NCBI RefSeq assembly: GCF_900142525.1
Contig: NZ_FRBD01000012.1
Span: 1 to 64,000, forward strand
Length of the DNA stretch: 64,000 nt
Source: Xylanibacter ruminicola
Lineage (GTDB): Bacteria > Bacteroidota > Bacteroidia > Bacteroidales > Bacteroidaceae
Direction of reading: 5' to 3'
In this document: positions 14,243 through 23,283 of the stretch, piece by piece
Layout of the letters: every line of letters begins with the position of its first letter
Numbering within the stretch: position 1 is the stretch's first letter
Notes under the pieces: generated by a model
Seen by the model: the letters and a program-made list of their open reading frames with translations, nothing else
Told to the model about the DNA's origin: nothing
Database searches by the model: none
Position numbers and translations under genes: made by a program

Positions 14243-16132
14243 ATGAAGAATATTATTAAATATATGGCTGGAGCTCTGTTCGCAGGGCTGACGATGACCG
14301 CTTGCTCTCCTGAGTCGTTCGATGGTCCAGACCAAGCTGGTATCCCTACAGCCAATGGCGCAGACTTTGATGTGGTTGTTGACCAGAGCATCAACCAGGT
14401 GACAGTGAGCTACAACCAGAAAGGCTCTTACCCTATTTGGTCGTTCGATGGCGGTAAGACTTACTCTACCCAGCCTGTACTTTCAAAGATTTTTGCACTT
14501 CGTGGCGATTATGAGGTGTCGATGAAGGTTGGTAACCGCAATGGCATTAGCCAGGGTGCTGTAACCAAGACTTTCACAATGAATGAGACAAAGGTTGACT
14601 TCGATGCCTTCAAGAGCAAGTTTGTTGGTAAAGAGTGGCGTATCAAATACGACGAGGCTGGTCACTTGGGCTGTGGCCCTTCAGGAACTGATGGTCTCGG
14701 ATGGTGGAGTGCTGCTCCTAACGACAAAGTAGACTATGGTGTTTACGATGACCGTATCACATTTGGTGAAGATGGTAGCTATACCTACAATCCTGGTGCA
14801 GGCGGTACAGTTTACGTCAACTGGGGATGCTCAATCTATCCGGATTATAATATCAACAAAGCCACCGAAACTGACTTCATGGTCCCTGTTGATCCTCAGA
14901 CCTCTTCTTACACACTGGATGCCGATGCCGACGGAAACGTAATCATCAAGTTGGCTGCTGAGACGCTCTTCCCTTATATTGCCAACGACGAGCAGTATAA
15001 TGCTGGCGAGTACCACATCGAGAGCATTTCGGCCAAGAAGATGTCGCTCATTATTGATAATGGCAATATCGCTTGGCACTTCATCCTGACCAGCGAGGAA
15101 GATACACCTCCTACACCTGCTATAAATTGGGTAGATGTTGACTCTCCCGATAATCTCGGAGCCGGCTTTAATACAGTAGGTAATATGGAATTCTAGTGGG
15201 CCGATGGTAGCTGGACCAAGCTTGGCGATCCTCAATTCTCTTATGCCAATGGTGTATACACTATCGTTGCATCAGAGAATGGCGGTGCTGAATGGCAGGC
15301 TCAGAACTCTATCCATCACGTAACAACAAATATTGTGAAGGATGAGTACTACGATATCCGCTTCAAGATTAATGCTAGCGAAGCTATAGATCGCTATACT
15401 TTCAAAGTTTGCGATGAAGCTAACGATGACAATTTGCTCATCTACCGCGGTGATCTCTCGCTGGATGGCGGTGATAATATTGTAGAACTGACAGGTATCA
15501 AGAGTGGTGGTTCATTTGCAGAGGCCAAACTCATCATTGACCTCGGTGGTATCAACTCTGGTGTAACTGTCCAGTTAAGCGATATCATCATTCAGAAGGG
15601 TGAAGAACCAACAATTGATGAGAGTGATCCGAAGTTGATTGACTGGGCTGGTGTTAACTCTGCCGAAAACATGGGAGCTGCTTTCAATAGCGTAGGCTCA
15701 ATGGAATTCTGGTGGGCCGATGGTAGCTGGACCAAGCTTGGCGATCCTCAATTCTCTTACGCCGACGGTGTATACACTATCGTGGCAACAGAGAATGGCG
15801 GAGCAGAGTGGCAGGCTCAGAACTCTATCCAGAATGTTGCTCTCAACATCGAAGAAGGTCAGGTTTATGATCTCAGTGTAAAGATTACAACAAGTGCCGA
15901 TCTGGAACGCCTCACAGTAAAGATTTGTGATCAGAATGATGACGACAATTTGTTGTTCTATAACGGCAATATCACTGCAGATGCGGGTGAAAACCTGATA
16001 CAGTTTGCTAATATCACGAAAGGAAAGGGTTCGTTTACTACAGCCAAGTTCTTTGTTGATCTCGGTGGTATCCCTGCTGGAACTGAGGTTAAAATCAGTG
16101 ATATCATTGTTCAGAAGCACAAATTGAAGTAA
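14243..16132 (+). pseudogene. surface glycan-binding lipoprotein split by one amber codon
   Basis: Reads in one frame from 14243 to 16132 (629 sense codons) except for TAG at 15194-15196. The N-terminal part has a lipobox (TMTAC, Cys21), a PKD-like segment (about residues 35-115) and a SusE-position binding region. Two tandem modules of about 165 residues follow, sharing long near-identical DNA. Where the first module has TAG the second has TGG in MEFWWADGSW, so a single G-to-A change explains the stop. The part after the stop is intact. The product may be a truncated 317-residue lipoprotein lacking both modules, or this may be a sequencing error. Stop-codon reassignment is unlikely because TAG ends other genes here. 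Confidence 0.85.
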
Positions 16133-16138
16133 GAAAGA

Positions 16139-17488
16139 ATGACTCAAAAGATGAATTTCTTAGTAATCCTTTGGTCGTTGTTATCACTGACAGCGTGCAG
16201 TGGCAGCGATGATGGAGGCGGCAATACGCCGCCCGCCTCCATCATCATCACTGTCTCGCCCGAAAGCATTAGCAGTCCTGCTACTGGAGGCTCGTACACT
16301 ATCAACGTGACTACAACGGGCGTGGAGTGGGGGGCTTATCCGGATTCTGAGTGGATAAAGACTACAGTTACCGGCTCTAACACATCGAAGGGTAGTATTT
16401 CAGTGAAGATCAGTGAAAATAAAGGAACCACTCAACGAACTGGTACTATTACCATACAGTCAGGTACGGCTCGTAAGGCTATCATCATTTCGCAGGATGC
16501 ACCACTCCAAGTGTCGAAGACTCAGGTCTACACATCTTCGAAAGGCGAAACGATTGATGTTGATGTGATTAGTTCGTCGGACTGGACGGCAACCGCTAGC
16601 GACTCATGGATTACGACTGCCAAGAACGGTTCTGTATTATCAATCACCACATCGGCCAATGATGCTCAAAAGGAGCGTTCGGGCAAAGTGACGGTAAAGA
16701 CTGCTGTTGAGAGCAAGGAGATTACCGTCAATCAAGCATCGGCCGAAGATAGCGAAATTAATGCTCCGGACGGCTATCGATTGGTGTGGCACGATGAATT
16801 TAGCGAGGGAACAACCCTGAACAGCGATTGGACTCACGAGGTTCAGAACTCTGGTTGGGTGAATAACGAGCTGCAGAACTATCGTAACGGCATTGCCGAT
16901 GGAAAGCGTGTGACAGAAATCATTGATGGACGTCTACACATTAATTGCTTCAAAGGTTCTGACGGTAAAATCTATTCTGGCCGTATATACGCTAAGAAAA
17001 ATCAGGGTTGGAAGTATGGCTACATCGAAGCCAGCATCAAATTGCCAAAAGGTAAGGGCACATGGCCTGCCTTCTGGATGATGCCGGTAAACTTCCGTTC
17101 ATGGCCTGCTGATGGCGAGATTGATATTATGGAGGAGGTAGGCTATCACCCCGACTATGTGTCGTCGAGCTTGCATGCCAATACTCACGTACACAGCAAT
17201 GGAACCCAGGTAACCCATGAGATGTATTGTAAGGGCGCAGAAGGTGAGTTCCATAAGTACGCCATTGAGTGGACACATGAGAACATCACGACCTACGTTG
17301 ACGGCAAATTACAATTGTCATACAATAATCGAAATCTTGGTCGCGACGACTGGCCCTACGACGATCCGTTCTACGTAATCCTCAATCTTGCTTGGGGAGG
17401 CGACTGGGGTGCCGCTCAGGGCGTAGACCCAAGCGCACTGCCATGTACCATGGAAGTAGATTATGTACGTGTGTTCCAGAAGAAATGA
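16139..17488 (+). CDS. GH16 beta-glucanase lipoprotein with two BACON domains
   Basis: A 449-residue protein. Lipobox SLTAC (Cys20), then a Gly/Asp linker, two BACON-type beta-sandwich domains (about 33-122 and 125-203) and a GH16 catalytic domain (about 212-449). The catalytic motif GEIDIMEE puts the nucleophile at Glu327 and the acid/base at Glu332. FWMMP and the C-terminal MEVDYVRVFQ are typical of laminarinase/lichenase-like GH16. It should cut beta-1,3- or mixed-linkage glucan at the cell surface to feed the SusC/D pair. It begins six bases after the broken binding protein and overlaps the CotH gene by four bases (ATGA). Confidence 0.93.
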   Translation: MTQKMNFLVILWSLLSLTACSGSDDGGGNTPPASIIITVSPESISSPATGGSYTINVTTTGVEWGAYPDSEWIKTTVTGSNTSKGSISVKISENKGTTQRTGTITIQSGTARKAIIISQDAPLQVSKTQVYTSSKGETIDVDVISSSDWTATASDSWITTAKNGSVLSITTSANDAQKERSGKVTVKTAVESKEITVNQASAEDSEINAPDGYRLVWHDEFSEGTTLNSDWTHEVQNSGWVNNELQNYRNGIADGKRVTEIIDGRLHINCFKGSDGKIYSGRIYAKKNQGWKYGYIEASIKLPKGKGTWPAFWMMPVNFRSWPADGEIDIMEEVGYHPDYVSSSLHANTHVHSNGTQVTHEMYCKGAEGEFHKYAIEWTHENITTYVDGKLQLSYNNRNLGRDDWPYDDPFYVILNLAWGGDWGAAQGVDPSALPCTMEVDYVRVFQKK

Positions 17489-18861
17489 AATTAAGGTTAG
17501 TTTTTATGTTGTTCGGTATTGCTGTGGCCAGTCAGTTGCTGGCCCAGCAGTACAAACAACTTACCGATGTGCCTACGGTGTATATCGAGACTGAGAACAG
17601 TCAGAATATCACCAGCAAGGAGAATTATATCAAGTGCACTCTGATAGTGGTTGATGGCGACAACACAACCCGTTACGAGAATACCCAGATAAGAGGACGA
17701 GGCAACTCATCGTGGTGGAACTCGGACAAGAAACCCTATCGTGTGAAGTTCGATAAGAAACAACAACTGCTAGGTAAGGACTTTGCGAATGCCAAGAACT
17801 GGACTCTGCTTGCCAATCACGGCGACAAGACAATGATTCGCAATGCCCTGACCTATCGACTCGGACGATTCATAGGGATGAAGTTCTGCCCGGCGGCTAA
17901 GTTCGTCGATCTTTATCTTAATGGCAATTACCGCGGTACCTATCAGATTAGTGATCAGGTGCAGGTGCACAAGAAACGTGTGGAGGTGGACGAGGACAAC
18001 GGATGGATGTTGGAAGTGGCCAACGATAACTCGAAAGAGGATCCTTACATCACGTCGACTAAATACAGTATCATCTATAATCTCAAGAATCCAAAGGACG
18101 AGATGCTGACGGTAGACAAGCGTATAGCTATGGGCCAATGGATAGAGGCTTTCGAAGCTGCTGTGGCCTGCAACGACTATACCGACCCGGAGAAAGGCTA
18201 TCGGGCCTATATCGATGAGACCGACTTCATCAACTGGTATGTAGGCGCCGAAATCACGGGAAACATCGATGCCCTCTACAGTATCTATATGTACAAGGAG
18301 GCCGACGAACAGAAGATGCACTTCGGTCCGCTGTGGGACTTGGACCTGGGTTACGATAACAGCTCGGAAAAGAGTTTGCTGCGCAACCTGGAGGCTTATC
18401 TGGGGTTGTGGAACCGCCCGTTCGAGAAAATTCTGCAACGATTGTGGCAAGACCCTTGGTTTGCCAAGGCATGCAACGACCGCCTGAACCAGTTGGTAGA
18501 AGATGGCTTGCAGGCCCATCTGATAAGCGCTATCGACAGCCTGCGTGGCGCCATCTGGCAGACTCAGGCAAAGAACTTCGAGGTGTGGCCCATCAACCAG
18601 AAGGTGTACGACTGGGAGAAGCATAGCTACTACAATACCTACGATGGCTACATCAACGACCTGAAGGGGTTTGTGAATATTCACATTCCATATCTGCAGC
18701 AAGCCTTTGCCCAGAAGTTGGAAACCGCCGGTATCAACAGTGCCAAGGCTATCGGGCCCCGTAACAATGGTGCCATCTACGATATGCAAGGTCGTCGAGT
18801 ACAGAAGATTAACAAGAAAGGAATATATATCCAGAACAGACTAAAAATAGTAAAACAATGA
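17485..18861 (+). CDS. CotH-like kinase-fold secreted protein
   Basis: A 458-residue protein. Signal peptide (MKLRLVFMLFGIAVASQLLAQ), then a CotH domain: PTVYIETEN, QIRGRGNSSW, KKPYRVKFDKK, NWTLLANHGDKTMIRNALTYRLG, LNGNYRGTYQISDQV and FGPLWDLDLGYDN. CotH proteins are atypical protein kinases in spore coats. Homologues are common in Bacteroidales glycan loci with unproven roles. The C-terminus carries a YDMQGRRV ... KGIYIQN tail, also seen on the GH18 at 41042. The start at 17485 (overlapping the GH16 stop) is chosen over a longer in-frame extension because it begins the signal peptide. Confidence 0.88.
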   Translation: MKLRLVFMLFGIAVASQLLAQQYKQLTDVPTVYIETENSQNITSKENYIKCTLIVVDGDNTTRYENTQIRGRGNSSWWNSDKKPYRVKFDKKQQLLGKDFANAKNWTLLANHGDKTMIRNALTYRLGRFIGMKFCPAAKFVDLYLNGNYRGTYQISDQVQVHKKRVEVDEDNGWMLEVANDNSKEDPYITSTKYSIIYNLKNPKDEMLTVDKRIAMGQWIEAFEAAVACNDYTDPEKGYRAYIDETDFINWYVGAEITGNIDALYSIYMYKEADEQKMHFGPLWDLDLGYDNSSEKSLLRNLEAYLGLWNRPFEKILQRLWQDPWFAKACNDRLNQLVEDGLQAHLISAIDSLRGAIWQTQAKNFEVWPINQKVYDWEKHSYYNTYDGYINDLKGFVNIHIPYLQQAFAQKLETAGINSAKAIGPRNNGAIYDMQGRRVQKINKKGIYIQNRLKIVKQ

Positions 18862-20084
18862 AGAAGATTTTTGTTTACCTCTTTGCGCTACTGCTTGTTG
18901 CCTGCAGTGCAGGACAGAAAAGCACTACAGGTTTTGTAACTATCAATGGGCACGACCTGGTGAAACCGAATGGTGAGAAACTCCTGATTCAGGGTACTAA
19001 CCTGGGCAACTGGTTGAACCCCGAGGGATATATGTTCGGATTCGGACGTACCAACTCGGCCTGGATGATAGACCTGATGATGAAGGAGGCTGTAGGCCCC
19101 GATTTCACCGCAGAGTTCTGGCAGCAGTTCAAGGACAACTATGTGACTAAGGCCGATATCGACTTTATTGCACAGCAGGGTGCCAACACCATCCGTCTGC
19201 CCTTTAACTACAAACTCTTTACCGATGAAGATTACATGGGGCTTACCGGACAGAAGGACGGCTACCAGCGCATCGACTCGGTGGTGAACTGGTGTAAGGC
19301 TAACAACCTGTATCTGATTCTGGATATGCACGACTGCCCAGGCGGACAGACTGGCGACAACATCGACGACGGCCACGGCTATCCCTGGCTGTTCGAAAGC
19401 GAAAAGAGTCAGGAGGAGTTCTGCCGCATCTGGCGCGAGATAGCATTCCGCTATCGCAAGGAAACAACCATTCTCGGCTACGAGCTGATGAATGAGCCCA
19501 TCGCACACTACTTCGACAATCGCGATTCGCTCTATCAGCTGCTGCAGCCGCTGTACAAGAAATGTGTGAAGGCCATTCGCGATGTAGACCAGAACCACAT
19601 CATACTGTTGGGCGGCGCCCACTGGAACAGCTTCTTCTGGATGCTCGACGATGCCAGCTACGACGATAAGCTGATGTACACCTGTCATCGCTACGGCGGG
19701 CCTGCCACTAAGGAGGCTATTACGCACTACATTAACTTCCGCGACTCTATCAACCGCCCCATGTACATGGGCGAGTTCGGCCATAATACCATGGAGTGGC
19801 AGCGCGACTTTGTAAACGTGCTGAAGCAGAACAACATTGGCTACACCTTCTGGCCCTACAAGAAGGTTGATAACTCATGTATGATGGCTATTCAGCGCCC
19901 AGAGGGTTGGGACAGTATCGTAGTGAAATACTCCGAGACATCGCGAAATACCTACAAGGAGTGGCGCGAGGCACGCCCCAATCAGGCTCAGTTCCGCCAG
20001 CTGCTCAACGAGTTTGCCAAGAACTGCCGCTTTGAAAACTGTAAGCCCCAGACGGATTACATCCAGTCGATGGGCATGAAATAG
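18858..20084 (+). CDS. GH5 glycoside hydrolase lipoprotein
   Basis: A 408-residue protein with lipobox LLVAC (Cys16). A single GH5 TIM barrel has LIQGTNLGNWLNPEGY near the N-terminus, acid/base Glu213 in LMNEP and nucleophile Glu306 in MGEFG. The 'NLGNWL' start resembles exo-acting beta-1,3-glucanase-type members, which fits the GH16 upstream; endo-glucanase activity cannot be excluded. It overlaps the CotH gene by four bases and is the last gene of the operon, before the terminator at 20105. Confidence 0.92.
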   Translation: MKKIFVYLFALLLVACSAGQKSTTGFVTINGHDLVKPNGEKLLIQGTNLGNWLNPEGYMFGFGRTNSAWMIDLMMKEAVGPDFTAEFWQQFKDNYVTKADIDFIAQQGANTIRLPFNYKLFTDEDYMGLTGQKDGYQRIDSVVNWCKANNLYLILDMHDCPGGQTGDNIDDGHGYPWLFESEKSQEEFCRIWREIAFRYRKETTILGYELMNEPIAHYFDNRDSLYQLLQPLYKKCVKAIRDVDQNHIILLGGAHWNSFFWMLDDASYDDKLMYTCHRYGGPATKEAITHYINFRDSINRPMYMGEFGHNTMEWQRDFVNVLKQNNIGYTFWPYKKVDNSCMMAIQRPEGWDSIVVKYSETSRNTYKEWREARPNQAQFRQLLNEFAKNCRFENCKPQTDYIQSMGMK

Positions 20085-20104
20085 GAAATTATTACTGTTA
20101 TACT

Positions 20105-20162
20105 GCCACCATCTTATCTGAAACCTTTGTGTTGCGGGAGGGATAAGATGGTGGCGTTTTTA
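20105..20162 (+). terminator. terminator of the beta-glucan operon
   Basis: GCCACCATCTTATC (20105-20118) pairs perfectly with 20142-20155 around a 23-base loop, followed by GTTTTTA. Confidence 0.85.
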
Positions 20163-20164
20163 TA

Positions 20165-20248
20165 TCCACTAATTTTATCGGCTTATTTTCTTAGAAATGT
20201 ATTGATAACCAGAGATTTGGACGATTTTAAACTACCCGGTTGTCCACA
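20165..20248 (+). promoter_or_regulatory. operator-like TCCAC pair upstream of GH9
   Basis: TCCACT at 20165 lies 123 bases before the -7 box at 20288, the same distance as in the SusC (9442) and GH3 promoters. TGTCCACATTCTT around 20243 lies 45 bases before it (46 in the others). The CTCTAT/TCTAT half-sites are not preserved, so this is a weaker match. Confidence 0.4.
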
Positions 20249-20287
20249 TTCTTGTAAGTACCCGTTTGAGCAATGTGTTTTTTTTCA

Positions 20288-20296
20288 TAACTTTGC
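20288..20296 (+). promoter_or_regulatory. -7 box of the amino-sugar operon
   Basis: TAACTTTGC preceded by a T-run, 21 bases before the ATG at 20317 and 36 before the ATG at 20332. Confidence 0.75.
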
Positions 20297-20316
20297 AAGC
20301 GCTAAACAACTAAAAT

Positions 20317-23283
20317 ATGAATAACAGATATATGGAGAAAAAACTATGGGTGGTATTATTACTCCTGTGTTTTGTCGTTAAGATTCTTGCTAATCCTCAG
20401 CGTGTACTGGTTATTACAGAACTTGGTGGACAACATGCGGAGTTTACCCAAAGAGGATTGCGCTGGTTGAACCAGCAGGCCGAGCTTCAGAACTTCAGTG
20501 TGAGAGAAATCAACGACTGCAGGGAATTGAAGGCGGGTGAAATTACTGAATACGATCTTATAGTGCAATTAAATTATCCGCCATATGTGTGGAGTGATGC
20601 TTCTGTAAAGGATTTTGAAAAGACTGTCGACGAAGGTAAAGTGGCTTGGATTGGATTTCATCATGCTTCTTTGTTGGGCGAGTTTGACGGCTACGGCATG
20701 TGGCAGTGGTTCAGTGATTTTCTGGGAGGCATCCGATTCCAGAACTATATTGCAGAAAGGGCTGATGGAGAGGTAACTGTTGAAGATCCTGGCCATCCTG
20801 TGATGTTGGGTGTTCATCCAAAGTTCATCATCCGTGAAGACGAGTGGTATACTTATGACAAAACCCCGCGTCCTCAGGTCCATGTGTTGGCCAGTGTCAA
20901 CGAGGATTCCTACCAGCCTACCTCCAAGGTTAGGATGGGTGATCACCCTGTTATTTGGACTAATCCGAAAAAAGCAGCGCGTAACGTGTATTTCCAAATA
21001 GGACATAGTGGTTCGCTTTTCGATAATCCAGATTTTGTCAAGATGTTTTTGAATGCTATCCTATGGGGATTGAACCGTCCGATGAAGTGTTATGATGATG
21101 CTTCTTTAGAGGCAGGGTTGAAAGTGCAACCTGTTATGGCCTCTAAGCAGATACGAGATCATCTTACTTTATCTGTGCCGATGAGCACAGGTAAAAGGGC
21201 CACAGGACAGCCTGATGATCCTGACTATGCCATTTATGGAACAGCCAGTATCACACTGCCTTTAAAGAACAGAAATCTGGAAAAATGGAACCGACTTTCG
21301 TTTGATGTCCGTACAGATCTGGATGCAGGTGTTGCCAATGTGAATGTAGCTTTGGAAACGAAACGAAATAGTGGGTTAGGTGCTCATTTGGTGAATGTGA
21401 AGGGTAATGACTGGCAGCATGTGGTTTATCAGATTGCGGAATTGCCCCGTAAAGATGTGTCGGCAATACGTTTATATACAGATATAAAAGGTAAAAATAT
21501 ATCTCAGAAGGATTCTATTCATTATGAGATCCGGAACTTACAACTGGAACGGGTGGCTCAGCCTGAACCGGTGAGTGGTTGGCAGGTGGTGCCTGGACAG
21601 ATAGCCTATTCAATGTCAGGCTATCTGCCTCATGGTAATAAGACGGCAGTGGTTACTGGCATAGGTGGCAATTTCCAACTGATTGATGAGTTGACGCATC
21701 AGGTAGTGTATGAGGGAACTACGATGATGCCTGAAACGACGCTTGATGGTAGGCTGTCTGTTCTTGACTTCTCAGATTTTAAGCAGGAAGGTATCTATAG
21801 CTTAACCCTCGATACGCTGCATACACTGCCGTTCTCCATTAGTAGTCATTGCATGGATGGTACAATGTGGAAGATGCTGAACTTTATACGTTGTCAACGT
21901 TGCGGTGACGTTGTACCAGGTATTCATGGAAAATGTCATACTGATGTGTTCTGCGACTATAACGGCAGACAAATAAGCTATGGTGGTGGATGGCATGATG
22001 CAGGTGACCTGTCGCAACAGACGCTTCAGACTGGCGATGTGGTTTATGCATTGTTAGAGACCTATCAGGCATGTAAGCAGAATCAGCCGCAGTTGGCTGC
22101 ACAGCTGAAAGAAGAGGCTCTTTATGGTCTTCGCCAACTTGTTAATACACGATTGGGAAATGGTTGGCGGGCCAGCAGTATCGGACTGTTACATTGGACA
22201 GATGGCGTTACAGGAACAGCTGATGATATTCATTCTGTTCGCAAACAGCATAACGCTTTTGATAATTATCTCTATGCGGCTTACGAAGCTTATGCTGCTA
22301 TGGTGCTTCAAGATAGCAATCTCAGGAAAGTAGCCATAGAAGATTTCGGTTTTGCTGATGAACAGTTCCTGCGTGAAGGGATTGACAGCTTTAAGATTGT
22401 GATGGAGCATGTTTATAACACTTCGGATGCTACCTGGATGGCTGCTGCCTCATGGTCTGCCTCAATGTTATATGAACTGACGGGAGAAGCATCGTATGCA
22501 GAAAAGGCAGCAAGGTATATGGCCTACACTTTAGACTGCCAGGAACAGACTGGTCATTATGCTGGTTTTTTCTATCGTGACAAGTCGCGACGTGCCATAA
22601 TTCATTATATCCATCAGTCGCGTGAGCAGTTGCCTATTCAGGCACTTGTGGCGCTTTGTAAAACTCAGCCGACTCATGCCGACTTTATACGATGGAAGAA
22701 TGCCATAGAGCTGTATGGGCATTATCTCAAGCAGATTGTTGCATCGACACAACCTTATGGTATGGCTCCCAGTGGTATCTACAAAAAGAACGAATATGAA
22801 GATAAGGACGGTTTTTACCGACTTCATCTTTGGGTCCCTGAGAATGCACCTGAACTTTATAATCTGCAATTGCAAGAGGGCATACAGATGGATGATAATC
22901 ACTATATACGTAGATTTCCGGTGTGGTTCAGTATCTTTAATGGCAATGAGGCGCTTATTCTCTCTACAGGAAAGGCAGCTGCTCTCTGTGGAAAATATCT
23001 GAATGATGATACTCTGCTTAATATAGGACGCGAACAGTTGTATTGGACTGTTGGTAAGAATCCCCTCTGTCAGTCACTCATCTATGGCGAAGGCCATCGT
23101 TATCCTTCACAGGATAGTTTCTCTTCTGGAGAGATTGTTGGTGAGATTCCTGTTGGTATTCGCTCACTTGGAAATACTGATGTTCCATACTTCCCTATGA
23201 CGAATAATGCATGTTATAAAGAAGTTTGGCTTACCTCGGCAGGAAAATGGTTGTCGCTAATAGCTGATTTGATGTCCCTATGA
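20317..23283 (+). CDS. ThuA-like domain fused to GH9 hydrolase
   Basis: A 988-residue protein. Signal peptide (to about residue 26, LAN), ThuA-like domain (about 28-250, with WIGFHHAS and HPVIWTN ... VYFQIGHSG) and a carbohydrate-binding-like beta-sandwich (about 270-415). A CelD-type Ig-like domain (about 425-510) and a GH9 (alpha/alpha)6 domain (515-985) follow. GH9 catalytic features are GGWHDAGD (Asp561 and Asp564) and Glu969 in CYKEVW. GH9 includes cellulases and exo-beta-glucosaminidases; the ROK, NagB and GH20/GH18 neighbours make glucosaminidase activity plausible, while the promoter resembles that of the beta-glucan locus. The start may be 20317 or Met6 at 20332. It overlaps the next gene by four bases. 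Confidence 0.85.
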   Translation: MNNRYMEKKLWVVLLLLCFVVKILANPQRVLVITELGGQHAEFTQRGLRWLNQQAELQNFSVREINDCRELKAGEITEYDLIVQLNYPPYVWSDASVKDFEKTVDEGKVAWIGFHHASLLGEFDGYGMWQWFSDFLGGIRFQNYIAERADGEVTVEDPGHPVMLGVHPKFIIREDEWYTYDKTPRPQVHVLASVNEDSYQPTSKVRMGDHPVIWTNPKKAARNVYFQIGHSGSLFDNPDFVKMFLNAILWGLNRPMKCYDDASLEAGLKVQPVMASKQIRDHLTLSVPMSTGKRATGQPDDPDYAIYGTASITLPLKNRNLEKWNRLSFDVRTDLDAGVANVNVALETKRNSGLGAHLVNVKGNDWQHVVYQIAELPRKDVSAIRLYTDIKGKNISQKDSIHYEIRNLQLERVAQPEPVSGWQVVPGQIAYSMSGYLPHGNKTAVVTGIGGNFQLIDELTHQVVYEGTTMMPETTLDGRLSVLDFSDFKQEGIYSLTLDTLHTLPFSISSHCMDGTMWKMLNFIRCQRCGDVVPGIHGKCHTDVFCDYNGRQISYGGGWHDAGDLSQQTLQTGDVVYALLETYQACKQNQPQLAAQLKEEALYGLRQLVNTRLGNGWRASSIGLLHWTDGVTGTADDIHSVRKQHNAFDNYLYAAYEAYAAMVLQDSNLRKVAIEDFGFADEQFLREGIDSFKIVMEHVYNTSDATWMAAASWSASMLYELTGEASYAEKAARYMAYTLDCQEQTGHYAGFFYRDKSRRAIIHYIHQSREQLPIQALVALCKTQPTHADFIRWKNAIELYGHYLKQIVASTQPYGMAPSGIYKKNEYEDKDGFYRLHLWVPENAPELYNLQLQEGIQMDDNHYIRRFPVWFSIFNGNEALILSTGKAAALCGKYLNDDTLLNIGREQLYWTVGKNPLCQSLIYGEGHRYPSQDSFSSGEIVGEIPVGIRSLGNTDVPYFPMTNNACYKEVWLTSAGKWLSLIADLMSL

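Noticed and set aside
15194..15196. TAG as a reassigned sense codon
   Set aside because: TAG ends other genes in the window (for example peptides B1 and B2), and the duplicate module has TGG at the same place.
17770..18789. 339-codon minus-strand open frame opposite CotH
   Set aside because: The plus-strand frame has clear CotH motifs and overlapping operon neighbours; the minus frame has none.
18888..19784. 298-codon minus-strand open frame opposite GH5
   Set aside because: The plus strand encodes GH5 catalytic motifs; the minus frame is low complexity.
20127..20324. 65-codon open frame between GH5 and GH9
   Set aside because: It lies on the terminator stem, operator-like sites and promoter and has no homologous look.
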